Notes: generated from the letters alone by a model not told the origin. A stretch of DNA of 64,000 nucleotides from Acidobacteriaceae bacterium (GCA_028283655.1 JAPWKE010000003.1:1426001-1490000), one strand, 5' to 3'. Shown: positions 27,675 to 35,950, counted from the stretch's first letter. Numbers and translations: made by a program.

Positions 27675-28961
27675 ATGTCCGCGAACCACAAGAAAATCAA
27701 CACACCGGCACAGGTGCTGTTCGCCTCCCTGGTAGGCACCACCGTCGAGTTCTTCGACTTCTACATCTACGCCATCGCTGCGGCGCTTGTTTTTCCGAAG
27801 CTCTTCTTTCCTCCCAGCGATCCGAACGCCGCCATCCTGCTCTCCTACGCCACCTTCGGCGTGGCTTTTGTCGCACGGCCCGTAGGATCGGCGCTCTTCG
27901 GACACTTCGGCGACCGCATCGGCCGCAAGCGCACGCTCGTCATCGCCCTTTCCACCATGGGCCTCTCGACGTTCATCATCGGCATCGTTCCCAGCTACCA
28001 CTCCATCGGTATCGTCGCGCCGCTGTTGCTGGCGCTCTGCCGCTTCGGCCAGGGCATCGGGCTCGGCGGCGAATGGGGCGGCGCGGTGCTGCTTGCTGTT
28101 GAGAATGCTCCGCCGAACCGGCGCGCACTCTACGGCATGTTCCCGCAGCTTGGTGCGCCGATCGGCTTCGTCTTCTCCGGCGGTATCTTCCTGCTCATCT
28201 CGAAGTACCTGACCAACGACCAGTTCTTCCGCTTCGGCTGGCGCATCCCGTTCATCACTTCAGCCATTCTCGTGCTGCTCGGGCTTTATGTACGACTCAC
28301 GATTACGGAGACACCGGTCTTCCAGGAAGCAGTTAAGCGCTCCGAACCGGTCAAGCTGCCGCTCGGAACCGTCATCACGAAGTACACGCGCCCGCTCATC
28401 GCCGGTACGCTCACCTGCATCGCGACCTTCGTGCTGTTCTATCTCATGACCGTCTTCACGCTTGGTTATGGAACCAGTGCGCTTCATTACTCGCGCAATA
28501 CGTTCCTCTACATGCAGCTGGGCAGCATGTTCTTCTTCGCACTGACGATTCCGATCTCCGCGCTGCTTGCGGAGAAGGGCCGCCGTCCCGTGATGCTGGG
28601 CGTCTCGGTTCTGATTGCTCTCTACGGCTTCGTCTTTGCGCCGATGTTCCAGTCCGGCCACGCTGGCGCCTTCGCCACGCTGGCCCTTGGGCTCGCTCTC
28701 ATGGGTATGACCTACGGCCCGCTCGGCACGGTCGTCTCCGAACTCTTCCCCACCTCGGTTCGGTACACCGGCAGCTCGCTCGCCTTCAGCATGGGCGGCG
28801 TGCTCGGAGCTTCAGCAACGCCCTACGTGGCCAGCTATCTGGCCAAGACTCATGGCCTACCCTGGGTAGGCTACTTCCTCACGGCGTCAGCGATTCTCAC
28901 CATCATCGGCCTGCTGTTTACCCGCGAAACCAGCAAGGACGACCTAATGCTCTCGGCATAA
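27675..28961 (+). CDS. MHS-family MFS metabolite/proton symporter, 428 aa
   Basis: Twelve-helix MFS permease of the metabolite:H+ symporter subfamily (ShiA/ProP-like). The opening VGTTVEFFDFYIYAIAAAL is typical of the group, as are the loop GHFGDRIGRKRTL between helices 2 and 3 and the RFGQGIGLGGEWGGAVLL motif in helix 4. It would import an organic acid or osmolyte; the substrate is not deducible. It is followed by a strong hairpin shared with the converging small gene. Confidence 0.9.
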   Translation: MSANHKKINTPAQVLFASLVGTTVEFFDFYIYAIAAALVFPKLFFPPSDPNAAILLSYATFGVAFVARPVGSALFGHFGDRIGRKRTLVIALSTMGLSTFIIGIVPSYHSIGIVAPLLLALCRFGQGIGLGGEWGGAVLLAVENAPPNRRALYGMFPQLGAPIGFVFSGGIFLLISKYLTNDQFFRFGWRIPFITSAILVLLGLYVRLTITETPVFQEAVKRSEPVKLPLGTVITKYTRPLIAGTLTCIATFVLFYLMTVFTLGYGTSALHYSRNTFLYMQLGSMFFFALTIPISALLAEKGRRPVMLGVSVLIALYGFVFAPMFQSGHAGAFATLALGLALMGMTYGPLGTVVSELFPTSVRYTGSSLAFSMGGVLGASATPYVASYLAKTHGLPWVGYFLTASAILTIIGLLFTRETSKDDLMLSA

Positions 28962-28980
28962 GAAATACGCCGCAAAAGCC

Positions 28981-29010
28981 ACTGGCTACACCGTCTCCGG
29001 TGTAGCCAGT
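28981..29010. terminator. Hairpin terminator overlapping a small gene's stop codon
   Basis: Perfect 12-bp stem (28981-28992 with 28999-29010) and 6-base loop between convergent genes. On the minus strand it is followed by GGCTTTTG. The last codons and stop (28986) of the 58-59 residue gene lie inside the hairpin. Confidence 0.7.
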
Positions 29011-29165
29011 GCTGCATACAGCAGCTCATTCAGACTCATGGATTCCATCGCGACAACAGACTCGGGCTTCGGCTCGACGTTCAGATGGTTCCACCAGGAC
29101 ACAACGTTTGAGCCCGTTTTTACTTCCGACCCCATTACCAGATTCATCGTCCACTCCTGCATCAT
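28986..29165 (-). CDS. Small protein of 58-59 aa, translationally coupled
   Basis: Short ORF starting at tandem ATGs (29165 and 29162). An AAAAGGAG ribosome-binding site lies 7-8 bases upstream, and the first ATG overlaps the TGA of the preceding gene (ATGA). The protein contains WTMNLVMGSEVKTGSNVVSW and ends MSLNELLYAALATPETV. It has no signal peptide, no membrane helix and no family I recognise. Position as third gene after an ECF sigma factor and a small membrane protein suggests a shared regulatory unit. The site and the coupling support real translation; function is unknown. Confidence 0.65.
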   Translation of the reverse strand: MMQEWTMNLVMGSEVKTGSNVVSWWNHLNVEPKPESVVAMESMSLNELLYAALATPETV

Positions 29166-29563
29166 CCGCGTGGCTCCTTTTGTTCGGGACTCACGTCCTG
29201 CTCCCACGGAGCACGTCCGCGCATCCAGTCCGGACCGCATCCGCTGCCCCACTTGTCCTTCATCGCCATCCGAAAACGCTCGCGTTCTTCCGGCGTCATG
29301 CCTACCCAGCGGTTCTTCATCCGACGCTTCCATTCGCGACGTTCGCGGAAACCGCCACCGGGCTTCGGCCCATGCTTGTGGAATCCGCCGAAGAGAATTT
29401 TGCTCAGCAGCAGCAGGCCAATCGCCTGGGCAAACGTGATCATCTTCCAGCCGAAGATTGTCGGCATCAGCCAGTTCCAAAGCCGCATGGTGACGTAGCC
29501 GAACACCGTCACCGCAACGGCGACGATCACCAGCATCTTCATCACCTTCAAGCACTTCTTCAT
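29162..29563 (-). CDS. Small membrane protein after ECF sigma gene, 133 aa
   Basis: Two hydrophobic segments (VMKMLVIVAVAVTVFGYVTM; ITFAQAIGLLLLSKILFGG) and a highly charged arginine/lysine-rich cytoplasmic tail containing a WVGMTPEERERFRMAMKDKW segment. That tail resembles segments seen in small acidobacterial and bacteroidete proteins encoded beside ECF sigma genes. Its ATG overlaps the sigma factor stop by four bases (ATGA), so it is translationally coupled. It could be a membrane-bound anti-sigma-like partner, but it has no zinc-finger anti-sigma motif, so this is inference. Confidence 0.75.
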   Translation of the reverse strand: MKKCLKVMKMLVIVAVAVTVFGYVTMRLWNWLMPTIFGWKMITFAQAIGLLLLSKILFGGFHKHGPKPGGGFRERREWKRRMKNRWVGMTPEERERFRMAMKDKWGSGCGPDWMRGRAPWEQDVSPEQKEPRG

Positions 29564-30147
29564 TGCTCTTCTCCCTCTCGCCCGAACGTTTCTCGCATCT
29601 GCCGCAAACGCTTGCGGAGGTGCAGCACGGCGTATCGCTTCCGTGCCAGCAGCGTGTTTTGATTGATTCCGGTACGTGCGGCCATCTCTCTGAAGCTTTC
29701 GCCCTCAAGCTCATGGGCGACAAACACCGCACGCTGCTCGGGCGGAAGCTCCGCCAACGCTTCTTCAATCGCCTCCGTCAGCACGCCCCGTGCATACAGC
29801 GCGTCGGGGCCGTCCTGAGGCGAAGGCAGTAACTCTTCCAGCGCGAGCCCATTTTCGTCGCCTACAGGCTCGCTCAGAGAGGCCGTCTTCTTCTTGCGGC
29901 GGAACAGATCGATCACCCGGTTACGGGCCACGCGGAACATCCACGCCGTTACCTGCTCCACAGGCTTCATCATCCGGTAGGTCTGCAGCAGCTCGTAGAA
30001 GACATCCTGAAGGATGTCTTCCGCCTCACCCGTATCCGCTACCTGCTTCCGGATGAAGTTACGCAGGCGCTGTCCGTCGCGCTCGAGCGCGATAGCGAGC
30101 ATCTCGTCCTGCTGTGCAATCGTCCACTGCTGTTCCGCTGCCGCCAT
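29560..30147 (-). CDS. ECF-type RNA polymerase sigma factor, 195 aa
   Basis: Extracytoplasmic-function sigma factor. Region 2 at about residues 25-95 (EAEDILQDVFYELLQTY; AWMFRVARNRVIDLFRRKK) binds the -10 element and core polymerase. An acidic linker follows, then region 4 at about 130-185 (ALAELPPEQRAVFVAHELEG; REMAARTGINQNTLLARKR) for -35 recognition. It is the first gene of a tightly overlapping three-gene unit with a membrane protein and a 58-59 residue protein. That layout suggests self-contained control of the sigma factor, though no classical anti-sigma domain is visible. Confidence 0.92.
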   Translation of the reverse strand: MAAAEQQWTIAQQDEMLAIALERDGQRLRNFIRKQVADTGEAEDILQDVFYELLQTYRMMKPVEQVTAWMFRVARNRVIDLFRRKKKTASLSEPVGDENGLALEELLPSPQDGPDALYARGVLTEAIEEALAELPPEQRAVFVAHELEGESFREMAARTGINQNTLLARKRYAVLHLRKRLRQMRETFGREGEEQ

Positions 30148-30220
30148 CGCCCTCCTTTCCTGCCTTTACCTGTGTAAACGCATCAGACAGAGGAATATTG
30201 CAGACCGCCGCAGCTTTTTG

Positions 30221-31798
30221 TCAGTGGGCTTCCGGAGCCTTTCCACCAGCCCGGAAGGTCTTCGTCGCCCACACCAGCGGAGCCACGCACAGGGTCAGCA
30301 CACCCAGGACGTGGAAGCAGTCCATGAACGCCAGCATACGCGTCTGTGCCTCCATCTGCGCATACACTCGCGCCGTCGCCGCAGCCATCGAGTCCGCCGC
30401 AGAGAACCCATGCACGCGTAGATACGCCGCCGTTTGCTGCACCGTTTGCTGCAGCGCTGCAGAGGTTGGTGCCAGTTGTGCGCTCACACGCGCCTGGTGG
30501 AAGTTCTGCCGCCTCTCGCTCATCGTCGTGACCAGTGCAATGCCGAAGCTTCCTCCCCAGTTGCGGAAGAAGTTCGTCAGCGACGACGCCTTGTTGTTCT
30601 GATCCGGCTTCAACTGCGAGTACGTCACCACCGTCAACGGCACGAAGAAGAACGCATAGCCCAGTCCCTGCAGACCACGCGCCAGAGCGTAGTGGCTGTA
30701 ATCCGTCTGCAGATTGAAGTGGCTGTAGTGCAGGAACGAGATTCCCACCACCATCAACGCGCCAAAAAGCAGTACTCTCGGATGCACGATCCCGCGCTGC
30801 ACAAGCACCGCCCCCACCGGCGCCAACAGCGTGATCACAAACGCTCCCGGCCCAAGCACCAGACCGGCATCGATCGCGCGATACCCATACAGAGACTGCA
30901 GAATCTGCGGAATCATCGTCGTCGAAGCAAAGAGGCCAAGGCCAAAGACGAAGTAGAAGACGTTCGAAATTGCGAAGTTCCTGATCTTCAGCAGACGGAA
31001 ATCAATCACCGGATCCTTCTGCCGCAACTCCCAGAAGACCGCTGTAACAAGGCAGCCGATTGCCACGACAAACATCCAGCGGATAAAGACCGAGCCGAAC
31101 CAATCATCGATTTGGCCACGATCCAGCAACACCTCCAGCGCCGCCGAGCCCAGCCCGATCAGCGCGATCCCGATGCCGTCCACATGCAACTTACCGTCCG
31201 CGCCACGAACCGTCTTCCGCTCCTCGGCAAACTCCGGTGGGTCTTCGACGAAGCGATTCGTCAGCAGCAACGACGCAATACCGATCGGGATATTGATCAA
31301 AAACACCCAGCGCCAGTTGAAATTATCGGTGATCCACCCACCAAGCACCGGCCCAATCGCCGGCGCGGTGACAATCGCGACGGTGTAAAGCGCGAACGCC
31401 GACGCCCGCTTCGCTGGAGGAAAGGTATCCACCAGAATCGCCTGCTCCACCGGCGCAAGCCCACCGCCACCCACGCCCTGTAAGACGCGCGCCATCAACA
31501 TGAAGCTCAACGTGGGAGCGACGCCGCACAGCAACGACGTAAGCGTAAACAACGCGACACACGCCATGTAGTAGTTCTTTCGCCCGAAGACGCGCGATAG
31601 CCATGCCGACATCGGCAGCACCACCGCGTTCGCGACCAGATACGTCGTGAGAATCCACGTCACCTCGTCGAACGACCGCCCCAACCCGCCCGCAATATAC
31701 GGCAGCGAGACGTTCGCAATCGACGTGTCCAGCAGCTCCATGAACGTTGCAATGGTGACCGTCAGGGCGACTACCCATGGATTCACGACTCTCTTCAC
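30221..31798 (-). CDS. EmrB/DHA2-family multidrug efflux MFS permease, 525 aa
   Basis: Fourteen-helix drug:H+ antiporter. DHA2 hallmarks: MELLDTSIANVSLPYIAGGL in helix 1, WILTTYLVANAVVLPMSAWL in helix 2, RVLQGVGGGGLAPVEQAIL in helix 4 and the antiporter motif in GPVLGGWITDNFNWRW. The GTG start at 31798 has GAGGAAG upstream. It is divergently transcribed from an HxlR regulator with a perfect palindrome in the shared 93-bp region, so induction by relief of HxlR repression is likely. No EmrA membrane-fusion gene is adjacent; a TolC-family protein is encoded about 4 kb away. Confidence 0.92.
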   Translation of the reverse strand: MKRVVNPWVVALTVTIATFMELLDTSIANVSLPYIAGGLGRSFDEVTWILTTYLVANAVVLPMSAWLSRVFGRKNYYMACVALFTLTSLLCGVAPTLSFMLMARVLQGVGGGGLAPVEQAILVDTFPPAKRASAFALYTVAIVTAPAIGPVLGGWITDNFNWRWVFLINIPIGIASLLLTNRFVEDPPEFAEERKTVRGADGKLHVDGIGIALIGLGSAALEVLLDRGQIDDWFGSVFIRWMFVVAIGCLVTAVFWELRQKDPVIDFRLLKIRNFAISNVFYFVFGLGLFASTTMIPQILQSLYGYRAIDAGLVLGPGAFVITLLAPVGAVLVQRGIVHPRVLLFGALMVVGISFLHYSHFNLQTDYSHYALARGLQGLGYAFFFVPLTVVTYSQLKPDQNNKASSLTNFFRNWGGSFGIALVTTMSERRQNFHQARVSAQLAPTSAALQQTVQQTAAYLRVHGFSAADSMAAATARVYAQMEAQTRMLAFMDCFHVLGVLTLCVAPLVWATKTFRAGGKAPEAH

Positions 31799-31814
31799 AC
31801 TTCCTCACAATCAT

Positions 31815-31829
31815 GTTGCATCATGCAAC
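31815..31829. promoter_or_regulatory. Perfect palindrome, candidate HxlR operator
   Basis: Inverted repeat GTTGCAT-C-ATGCAAC in the region between the divergent pump and HxlR genes, 17 bases from the pump start. A further half-site ATGCAAC occurs at 31861-31867. Confidence 0.65.
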
Positions 31830-31856
31830 CAGCCAAGCCAGACAGACATCTAGTCC

Positions 31857-31867
31857 TATAATGCAAC
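31857..31867 (+). promoter_or_regulatory. Candidate -10 box with overlapping operator half-site for the HxlR gene
   Basis: TATAAT at 31857-31862 matches the sigma-70 -10 consensus and is overlapped by the half-site ATGCAAC at 31861-31867, 24 bases before the regulator's ATG. No good -35 match is seen. This would allow autorepression. Confidence 0.5.
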
Positions 31868-31891
31868 TAGACGCCGGGAGGGCCGCCTTCG

Positions 31892-32266
31892 ATGCAAAGA
31901 AAATCACTCGCTGACGCCACCTGCCCTGTTGCCCGCTCACTCGACGAGATCGGCGACTGGTGGTCACTGCTCCTCGTGCGCGATGCTCTGCGCGGCGCTT
32001 CGCGCTTCTGTGAGTTCGAACGCTCGCTCGGAGTTGCCCGCAATATTCTCACGATGCGTCTGCGCAAACTGGTTGCGGCTGACATTTTCATTCAGCAGCC
32101 CGCCTCAGATGGCAGCGCCTACAACGAGTATGTGCTGACCGAAAAAGGCCGCGCCCTGAAGCCCGTCATCGACAGCCTGTGGCAGTGGAGCTGCGCGCAT
32201 CTGTATCCGGACGGCAAGCACCCTGAGTCCCCGACGCCCTTCCAGCACTTCCTCGCCGACCGCTAA
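31892..32266 (+). CDS. HxlR-family transcriptional regulator, 124 aa
   Basis: Winged-helix regulator of the HxlR type. Hallmarks: the early cysteine in DATCPVARSLDEIGDWWSLL, a common redox/electrophile-sensing position, then FCEFERSLGVARNILTMRLRKL for the recognition helix, and YVLTEKGRALKPVID in the wing. The divergent EmrB-type pump and the palindrome between them suggest it represses the pump and itself. Its 3' end overlaps the converging YdeI gene by four bases. Confidence 0.9.
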   Translation: MQRKSLADATCPVARSLDEIGDWWSLLLVRDALRGASRFCEFERSLGVARNILTMRLRKLVAADIFIQQPASDGSAYNEYVLTEKGRALKPVIDSLWQWSCAHLYPDGKHPESPTPFQHFLADR

Positions 32267-32922
32267 GCCTTCTTCTCGGCGACGTCGCACAGCCGCTGAA
32301 TACGCTTCTCCCGGGCTTCCGCGCCCTGGTAGTAGAAGACGCCCATCAGCTCATTGCGGCGCTGCGTCAGCGTCAGCTTGGACCACCCCATCGCTGCTTT
32401 TGGCCTCTGTTTGAAGACTCGCATGATTGCAGGTGGCAGCTCCAGCTCCGCTTCCATTGTGCTCAGCAGGCGCTCCGCCATCTGCACCGAACGCTTCTGC
32501 CGCGAAGCTTCGCTCTTTACGCCGTCGATCCACTTTGCAATCTCGCGCCGCGCCGACTCGCTCAAGCTCTCATAGAAAGCCCGTAGCCCTTCAGCTTCGT
32601 TTAGCAATGAATCTAAAGCATCCGGCAACTCAGCCGGACGCTCTGCCAGATCGGGCTCGAGCAGGACTTCGACCTCATCTCCAAGCGTTACGCCCGCGCC
32701 CTTCTGCATCGCCTTGTTGACCAGAATCACCTGTGCGCCAAGGGCAGCATCCGGCAGCAGAGAGCTTCGGAACGACAATCCGGCAATCGATCCCTGCACG
32801 CGTCCTCGCACCCGCTCCGGCCAAACCTCCGCCGGGACAAACGGAATCCGCACCACCGTCCACCCCAGCGCGGGGTCGCCTTTTTCCAGTCGTGCACGAA
32901 AGCGCTGAACCTGCTTTTTCAT
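32263..32922 (-). CDS. DUF1905/YdeI-like protein, 219 aa
   Basis: Two-part cytoplasmic protein. The N-terminal half is a DUF1905 beta-barrel (FRARLEKGDPALGWTVVRIP; VQGSIAGLSFRSSLLPD; GVTLGDEVEVLLEPD). The C-terminal half is a YdeI/OmpD-associated helical region (SARREIAKWIDGVKSEASRQ; LTLTQRRNELMGVFYY). Proteins of this kind are linked to cationic peptide or bacteriocin tolerance in some bacteria, but the function here is unproven. ATG 32922 follows GGGGAGG with good spacing; an earlier in-frame codon at 32943 is less likely. Confidence 0.82.
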   Translation of the reverse strand: MKKQVQRFRARLEKGDPALGWTVVRIPFVPAEVWPERVRGRVQGSIAGLSFRSSLLPDAALGAQVILVNKAMQKGAGVTLGDEVEVLLEPDLAERPAELPDALDSLLNEAEGLRAFYESLSESARREIAKWIDGVKSEASRQKRSVQMAERLLSTMEAELELPPAIMRVFKQRPKAAMGWSKLTLTQRRNELMGVFYYQGAEAREKRIQRLCDVAEKKA

Positions 32923-32951
32923 ACGGGCCTCCCCGTGAAACAATAGAGTTT

Positions 32952-34283
32952 ATGCCGGTTTCCGTTCCGGTGGCAGATACAGCCACCCCTCTTCAGCCTT
33001 CCTCCACGCAGCTTCGCGACATCCGCACCACTACCCTGCCCAATGGGCTGATGGTCCTCACCGAACGCATGAATCATCTGCGCTCCGTGTCCATGGGCGT
33101 GTGGATCGATACAGGATCGCGCGACGAAGACGAAAAAACCAATGGCATCTCCCACTTCCTTGAGCATATGGTCTTCAAGGGCACGACCACGCGTTCGGCA
33201 CAGCAGTTCGCTCGCGAAATCGATGCCATTGGCGGCAACCTCGACGCCTTCACCGGCAAAGAGACCGTCTGCTTCAACATCAAGACGCTCGATGAGAACG
33301 TGCCTGCAGCGCTCGATCTGCTGACCGATCTCGTGCTCCATCCGACGTTCGCTCCCGAAGATATCGCGAAGGAGCAAGGCGTCATTCTCGAAGAGATCAA
33401 GATGGACGAGGACAACCCCGACTATCTGGTCCACGAGCTTTTCACGCAGAAGTTCTGGCCCGGCGACGCTCTAGGACGCCCCATCCTCGGCACCGCAGAG
33501 ACCGTCTCCAGCTTCAACCAGGCGATCGTTCTCGAAGAGTACGCCAAGCGCTTCTCTCCGCCGAACATGCTCTTCACAGCAGCCGGCAATATTGAACACG
33601 ACGCCTTCGTCGCTCAAGTTGAGCAGGCGTTCTCAAGCCTGAGCGCGAGCTCTGCCGCCAAGCTCGCGCAGCACACCGCACCGGCCACGCAGCCGCATAT
33701 CACACTGCGGAACAAGAAGTCGCTTGAGCAGGTGCAGTTCTGCCTCGCTATGCCTTCGTTCCCGGTCGCGCATCCGGACCGCTACGCGGCGTTCCTGCTG
33801 AACTCGATCCTCGGCGGCGGCATGAGCTCGCGCCTCTTCCAATCCATCCGCGAAGACCGTGGGCTTGCCTACTCGATTTACTCGGAGCTCAGCCCCTTCC
33901 GTGATACCGGTTCGCTCTCGGTCTATGCCGGTTGCGCCGTGGACAAGACCCGCGAGGTGCTTGCCCTCACGCTGGCCGAGTTCACACGCCTGAAGGACGA
34001 GATCGTCAGCGACGACGAGCTCAAGCGGGCTAAAGACCAGATCAAATCGAACATGGTTCTTGGCCTCGAATCGTCATCTTCGCGCATGTCGAACCTGGCC
34101 CGCCAGCAGATGTACTACGGCCGCTTCTTCGCCGCGGAAGAGATCATCGCTGAAGTCGACCGCGTCACCTCGGAAGAGGTCCAACGCCTCGCACGCGAGC
34201 TCTTCGTCTCCGACCGCTTCGCGCTTACTTTGCTCGGCAATCTGGGCAAGCTGAAGTTCGAGCGTGCCGACCTCGCCTGCTAA
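32952..34283 (+). CDS. M16 family zinc peptidase, 443 aa
   Basis: Processing-peptidase-like M16B enzyme. The inverted zinc motif is H68-F-L-E-H72, with the downstream zinc glutamate in ILEEIKMDEDNPDYLVHE. The C-terminal half-domain includes LNSILGGGMSSRLFQSIRED, the usual R/Y-containing loop. No signal peptide is seen, so it is probably cytoplasmic and degrades peptides. ATG at 32952 gives the normal 420-450 aa length; a longer frame from 32733 runs antisense to the YdeI gene and is rejected. It is followed by a strong hairpin. Confidence 0.92.
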   Translation: MPVSVPVADTATPLQPSSTQLRDIRTTTLPNGLMVLTERMNHLRSVSMGVWIDTGSRDEDEKTNGISHFLEHMVFKGTTTRSAQQFAREIDAIGGNLDAFTGKETVCFNIKTLDENVPAALDLLTDLVLHPTFAPEDIAKEQGVILEEIKMDEDNPDYLVHELFTQKFWPGDALGRPILGTAETVSSFNQAIVLEEYAKRFSPPNMLFTAAGNIEHDAFVAQVEQAFSSLSASSAAKLAQHTAPATQPHITLRNKKSLEQVQFCLAMPSFPVAHPDRYAAFLLNSILGGGMSSRLFQSIREDRGLAYSIYSELSPFRDTGSLSVYAGCAVDKTREVLALTLAEFTRLKDEIVSDDELKRAKDQIKSNMVLGLESSSSRMSNLARQQMYYGRFFAAEEIIAEVDRVTSEEVQRLARELFVSDRFALTLLGNLGKLKFERADLAC

Positions 34284-34303
34284 CGACAGCTACCGATCCC
34301 AAA

Positions 34304-34336
34304 CAGCATAGGCCCACTCAAGGTGGGCCTATGCTG
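34304..34336 (+). terminator. Hairpin terminator after the M16 peptidase gene
   Basis: Perfect 14-bp stem (34304-34317 with 34323-34336) with a 5-base loop, 20 bases after the stop. There is no T-run, so termination may be weak or factor-assisted; it also lies between convergent genes. Confidence 0.7.
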
Positions 34337-34376
34337 CGTCTCGAAGACGGATTGGTGATCGCTAATGCAGAACGGC

Positions 34377-35858
34377 CTAGTGCTTCCTGCGTGAACGTCT
34401 TGTGTGCATTGCCGAAGGGAGCGACCCATCGTGATAGAGCTCACCGACGAACAACGTTCGCGACGGCAATACCACATGGTCTGTTGTCTCCACCGGCAGC
34501 AGATTGCCCGAGGAAGACAGCATCTCTGTCGCAGAAGCCGTCAGCAGCGGCCGCAGCGTTCCTCCGCGCATGTGCAGGGCGTCAAAGTCATGTCCCAGGT
34601 CCAACTGCACCGGCTGGTCCGTCGCATTGATGGCAAAGACCACAGAAGCTGTCGTTCGCGTCCCTGATGGAGCGCGCCGCACCCACACCAGTGCGTTCTG
34701 CGCGTCATGGTTCAGCATCGCCTGTGATCCGTTACGGATCGACCAGTTGCCGTGGTGCATAGCAATCAGGTGTCGATAGAAGTTCAGCAGTGACGATGAT
34801 TCTTCATCCTCACTCGCCGCGTTCGCAGCGCCGCCATTCACCGCCGCGCTCACTTTTACCTCCGCCGCCGTAAACCCCGGCAACGTATTCAAATCCGAAG
34901 GTAAAGCGTTCGCCGACTCCACTACCACGGGCGCTATAGGAGCAGACATGGAAAGCTTCGGCGGCGGAATATACGGCGTGAACGCTCCGTACACCTCCGC
35001 TTTGGGCTGAGGCTTCGTGACGGCTACAGGAGCAGCCTTTTCACTCGTCACATTCAACGGCGTCCACTGCACCGCCACGGACGTTCCGTCCGGCGAGCGC
35101 AGCCCCAGCTCGCGTCCCGCGTCGAACATCACCGCAGCTCGCGAACCCAACGTCATCGTCGCCAGCGCACGATCTTCAATCGCCTGCGCCTCCAGCGTCC
35201 CATGCAAAGGCGCACTGCCCGAGATCACCAGCAACGGCAGATTTTCCGTCGGATCTGAGTTCGTAATTGCCCCCTCAAGCTTCGCGTGCCAACTGCGAGC
35301 GTCTCCGGGAGCATTTCCAAACTCTGCCGAACGCTGCAGCTGCGCACTGCCACTCGTCGGCATGGCAGTGCGGCTATTGACGATCAACACACGATCGCCG
35401 GGAAACGACGCCACCACGCGCCGCACGGCTGCCAGCGCCACGGCGTCACGGTCAGAGTCCACCACGAGACCACCAGCACCCTGGTTCAACCAATTTCTCG
35501 CAACCGCCACATCCGGCTTATCCATCTCGGCAAGCACACGCAGATGAAAATCCGCAGCCTTCCGCGCCAGTTCGCTGAACTCATCTTCGTTGAACGGCGG
35601 CGTTAGAACGATCGCGTCCACGCCAAGCTGCTGCACGTATCCCAGGCGCTGCTCGATACCCTGCACATCCCCCACGCCATCGCCGTCGGAGTCCTGAAAC
35701 AACTTCGGCTGAATCCGGTAGAAGACCGCTCGCCGCCACCACGACTCGGCCGACACGCCTGACCCCGCCCAGCCGGGACGAGCCAGCACCTGCGCGGGCA
35801 GCATCCCCGCGCTCATCAACGCCCAAACTGTCAGCCAGACTCGGCAACTCTTCGACAT
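34377..35858 (-). CDS. Secreted, catalytically degenerate GH13 (alpha-amylase-like) protein, 493 aa
   Basis: Signal peptide at about 1-26 (WLTVWALMSAGMLPAQVLA). The start of a GH13 barrel is clear (SWWRRAVFYRIQPKLFQDSD; GIEQRLGYVQQLGVDAIVL), but the barrel is compressed. Strand 3 reads HLRVLAEMD without the NH pair. The nucleophile strand reads GAGGLVVDSD, keeping D134 but with Val replacing the conserved Arg. The acid/base strand reads RVLIVNS, with N161 where Glu is expected. No NHD motif is found. Late barrel (SVAVQWTPLN), the LLNFYRHLIAMHHGNWSIRNG helix and a C-terminal beta domain remain. It is probably a non-catalytic carbohydrate-related protein. ATG 35858 is chosen as it starts the signal peptide. 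Confidence 0.75.
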   Translation of the reverse strand: MSKSCRVWLTVWALMSAGMLPAQVLARPGWAGSGVSAESWWRRAVFYRIQPKLFQDSDGDGVGDVQGIEQRLGYVQQLGVDAIVLTPPFNEDEFSELARKAADFHLRVLAEMDKPDVAVARNWLNQGAGGLVVDSDRDAVALAAVRRVVASFPGDRVLIVNSRTAMPTSGSAQLQRSAEFGNAPGDARSWHAKLEGAITNSDPTENLPLLVISGSAPLHGTLEAQAIEDRALATMTLGSRAAVMFDAGRELGLRSPDGTSVAVQWTPLNVTSEKAAPVAVTKPQPKAEVYGAFTPYIPPPKLSMSAPIAPVVVESANALPSDLNTLPGFTAAEVKVSAAVNGGAANAASEDEESSSLLNFYRHLIAMHHGNWSIRNGSQAMLNHDAQNALVWVRRAPSGTRTTASVVFAINATDQPVQLDLGHDFDALHMRGGTLRPLLTASATEMLSSSGNLLPVETTDHVVLPSRTLFVGELYHDGSLPSAMHTRRSRRKH

Positions 35859-35862
35859 AAGC

Positions 35863-35903
35863 AAAAAACCATCAGCCAACCGTTTCCGGCTCCCTGATGG
35901 TTT
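35863..35903 (-). terminator. Rho-independent terminator downstream of the TolC-family gene
   Basis: Minus-strand arms 35903-35894 and 35875-35866 pair over 10 bp and run into TTTTTT at 35868-35863. It separates the TolC-family gene from the GH13-like gene. Confidence 0.7.
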
Positions 35904-35918
35904 CGATGCTACGCGAGA

Positions 35919-35949
35919 AGCTCGGGCTGTGCAGCGCACAGCCCGAGCT
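35919..35949 (-). terminator. Stem-loop directly after the TolC-family stop codon
   Basis: Perfect 13-bp stem (35919-35931 with 35937-35949) with a 5-base loop, one base after the stop at 35951. No T-run; it may protect the mRNA 3' end or work with the second hairpin at 35863-35903. Confidence 0.6.
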
Positions 35950-35950
35950 C

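Noticed and set aside
29166-29768. Upstream part of a 260-aa frame that ends at 28986
   Set aside because: Overlaps the sigma factor and membrane protein genes out of frame; only the last 58-59 codons, with their own ribosome-binding site, are supported.
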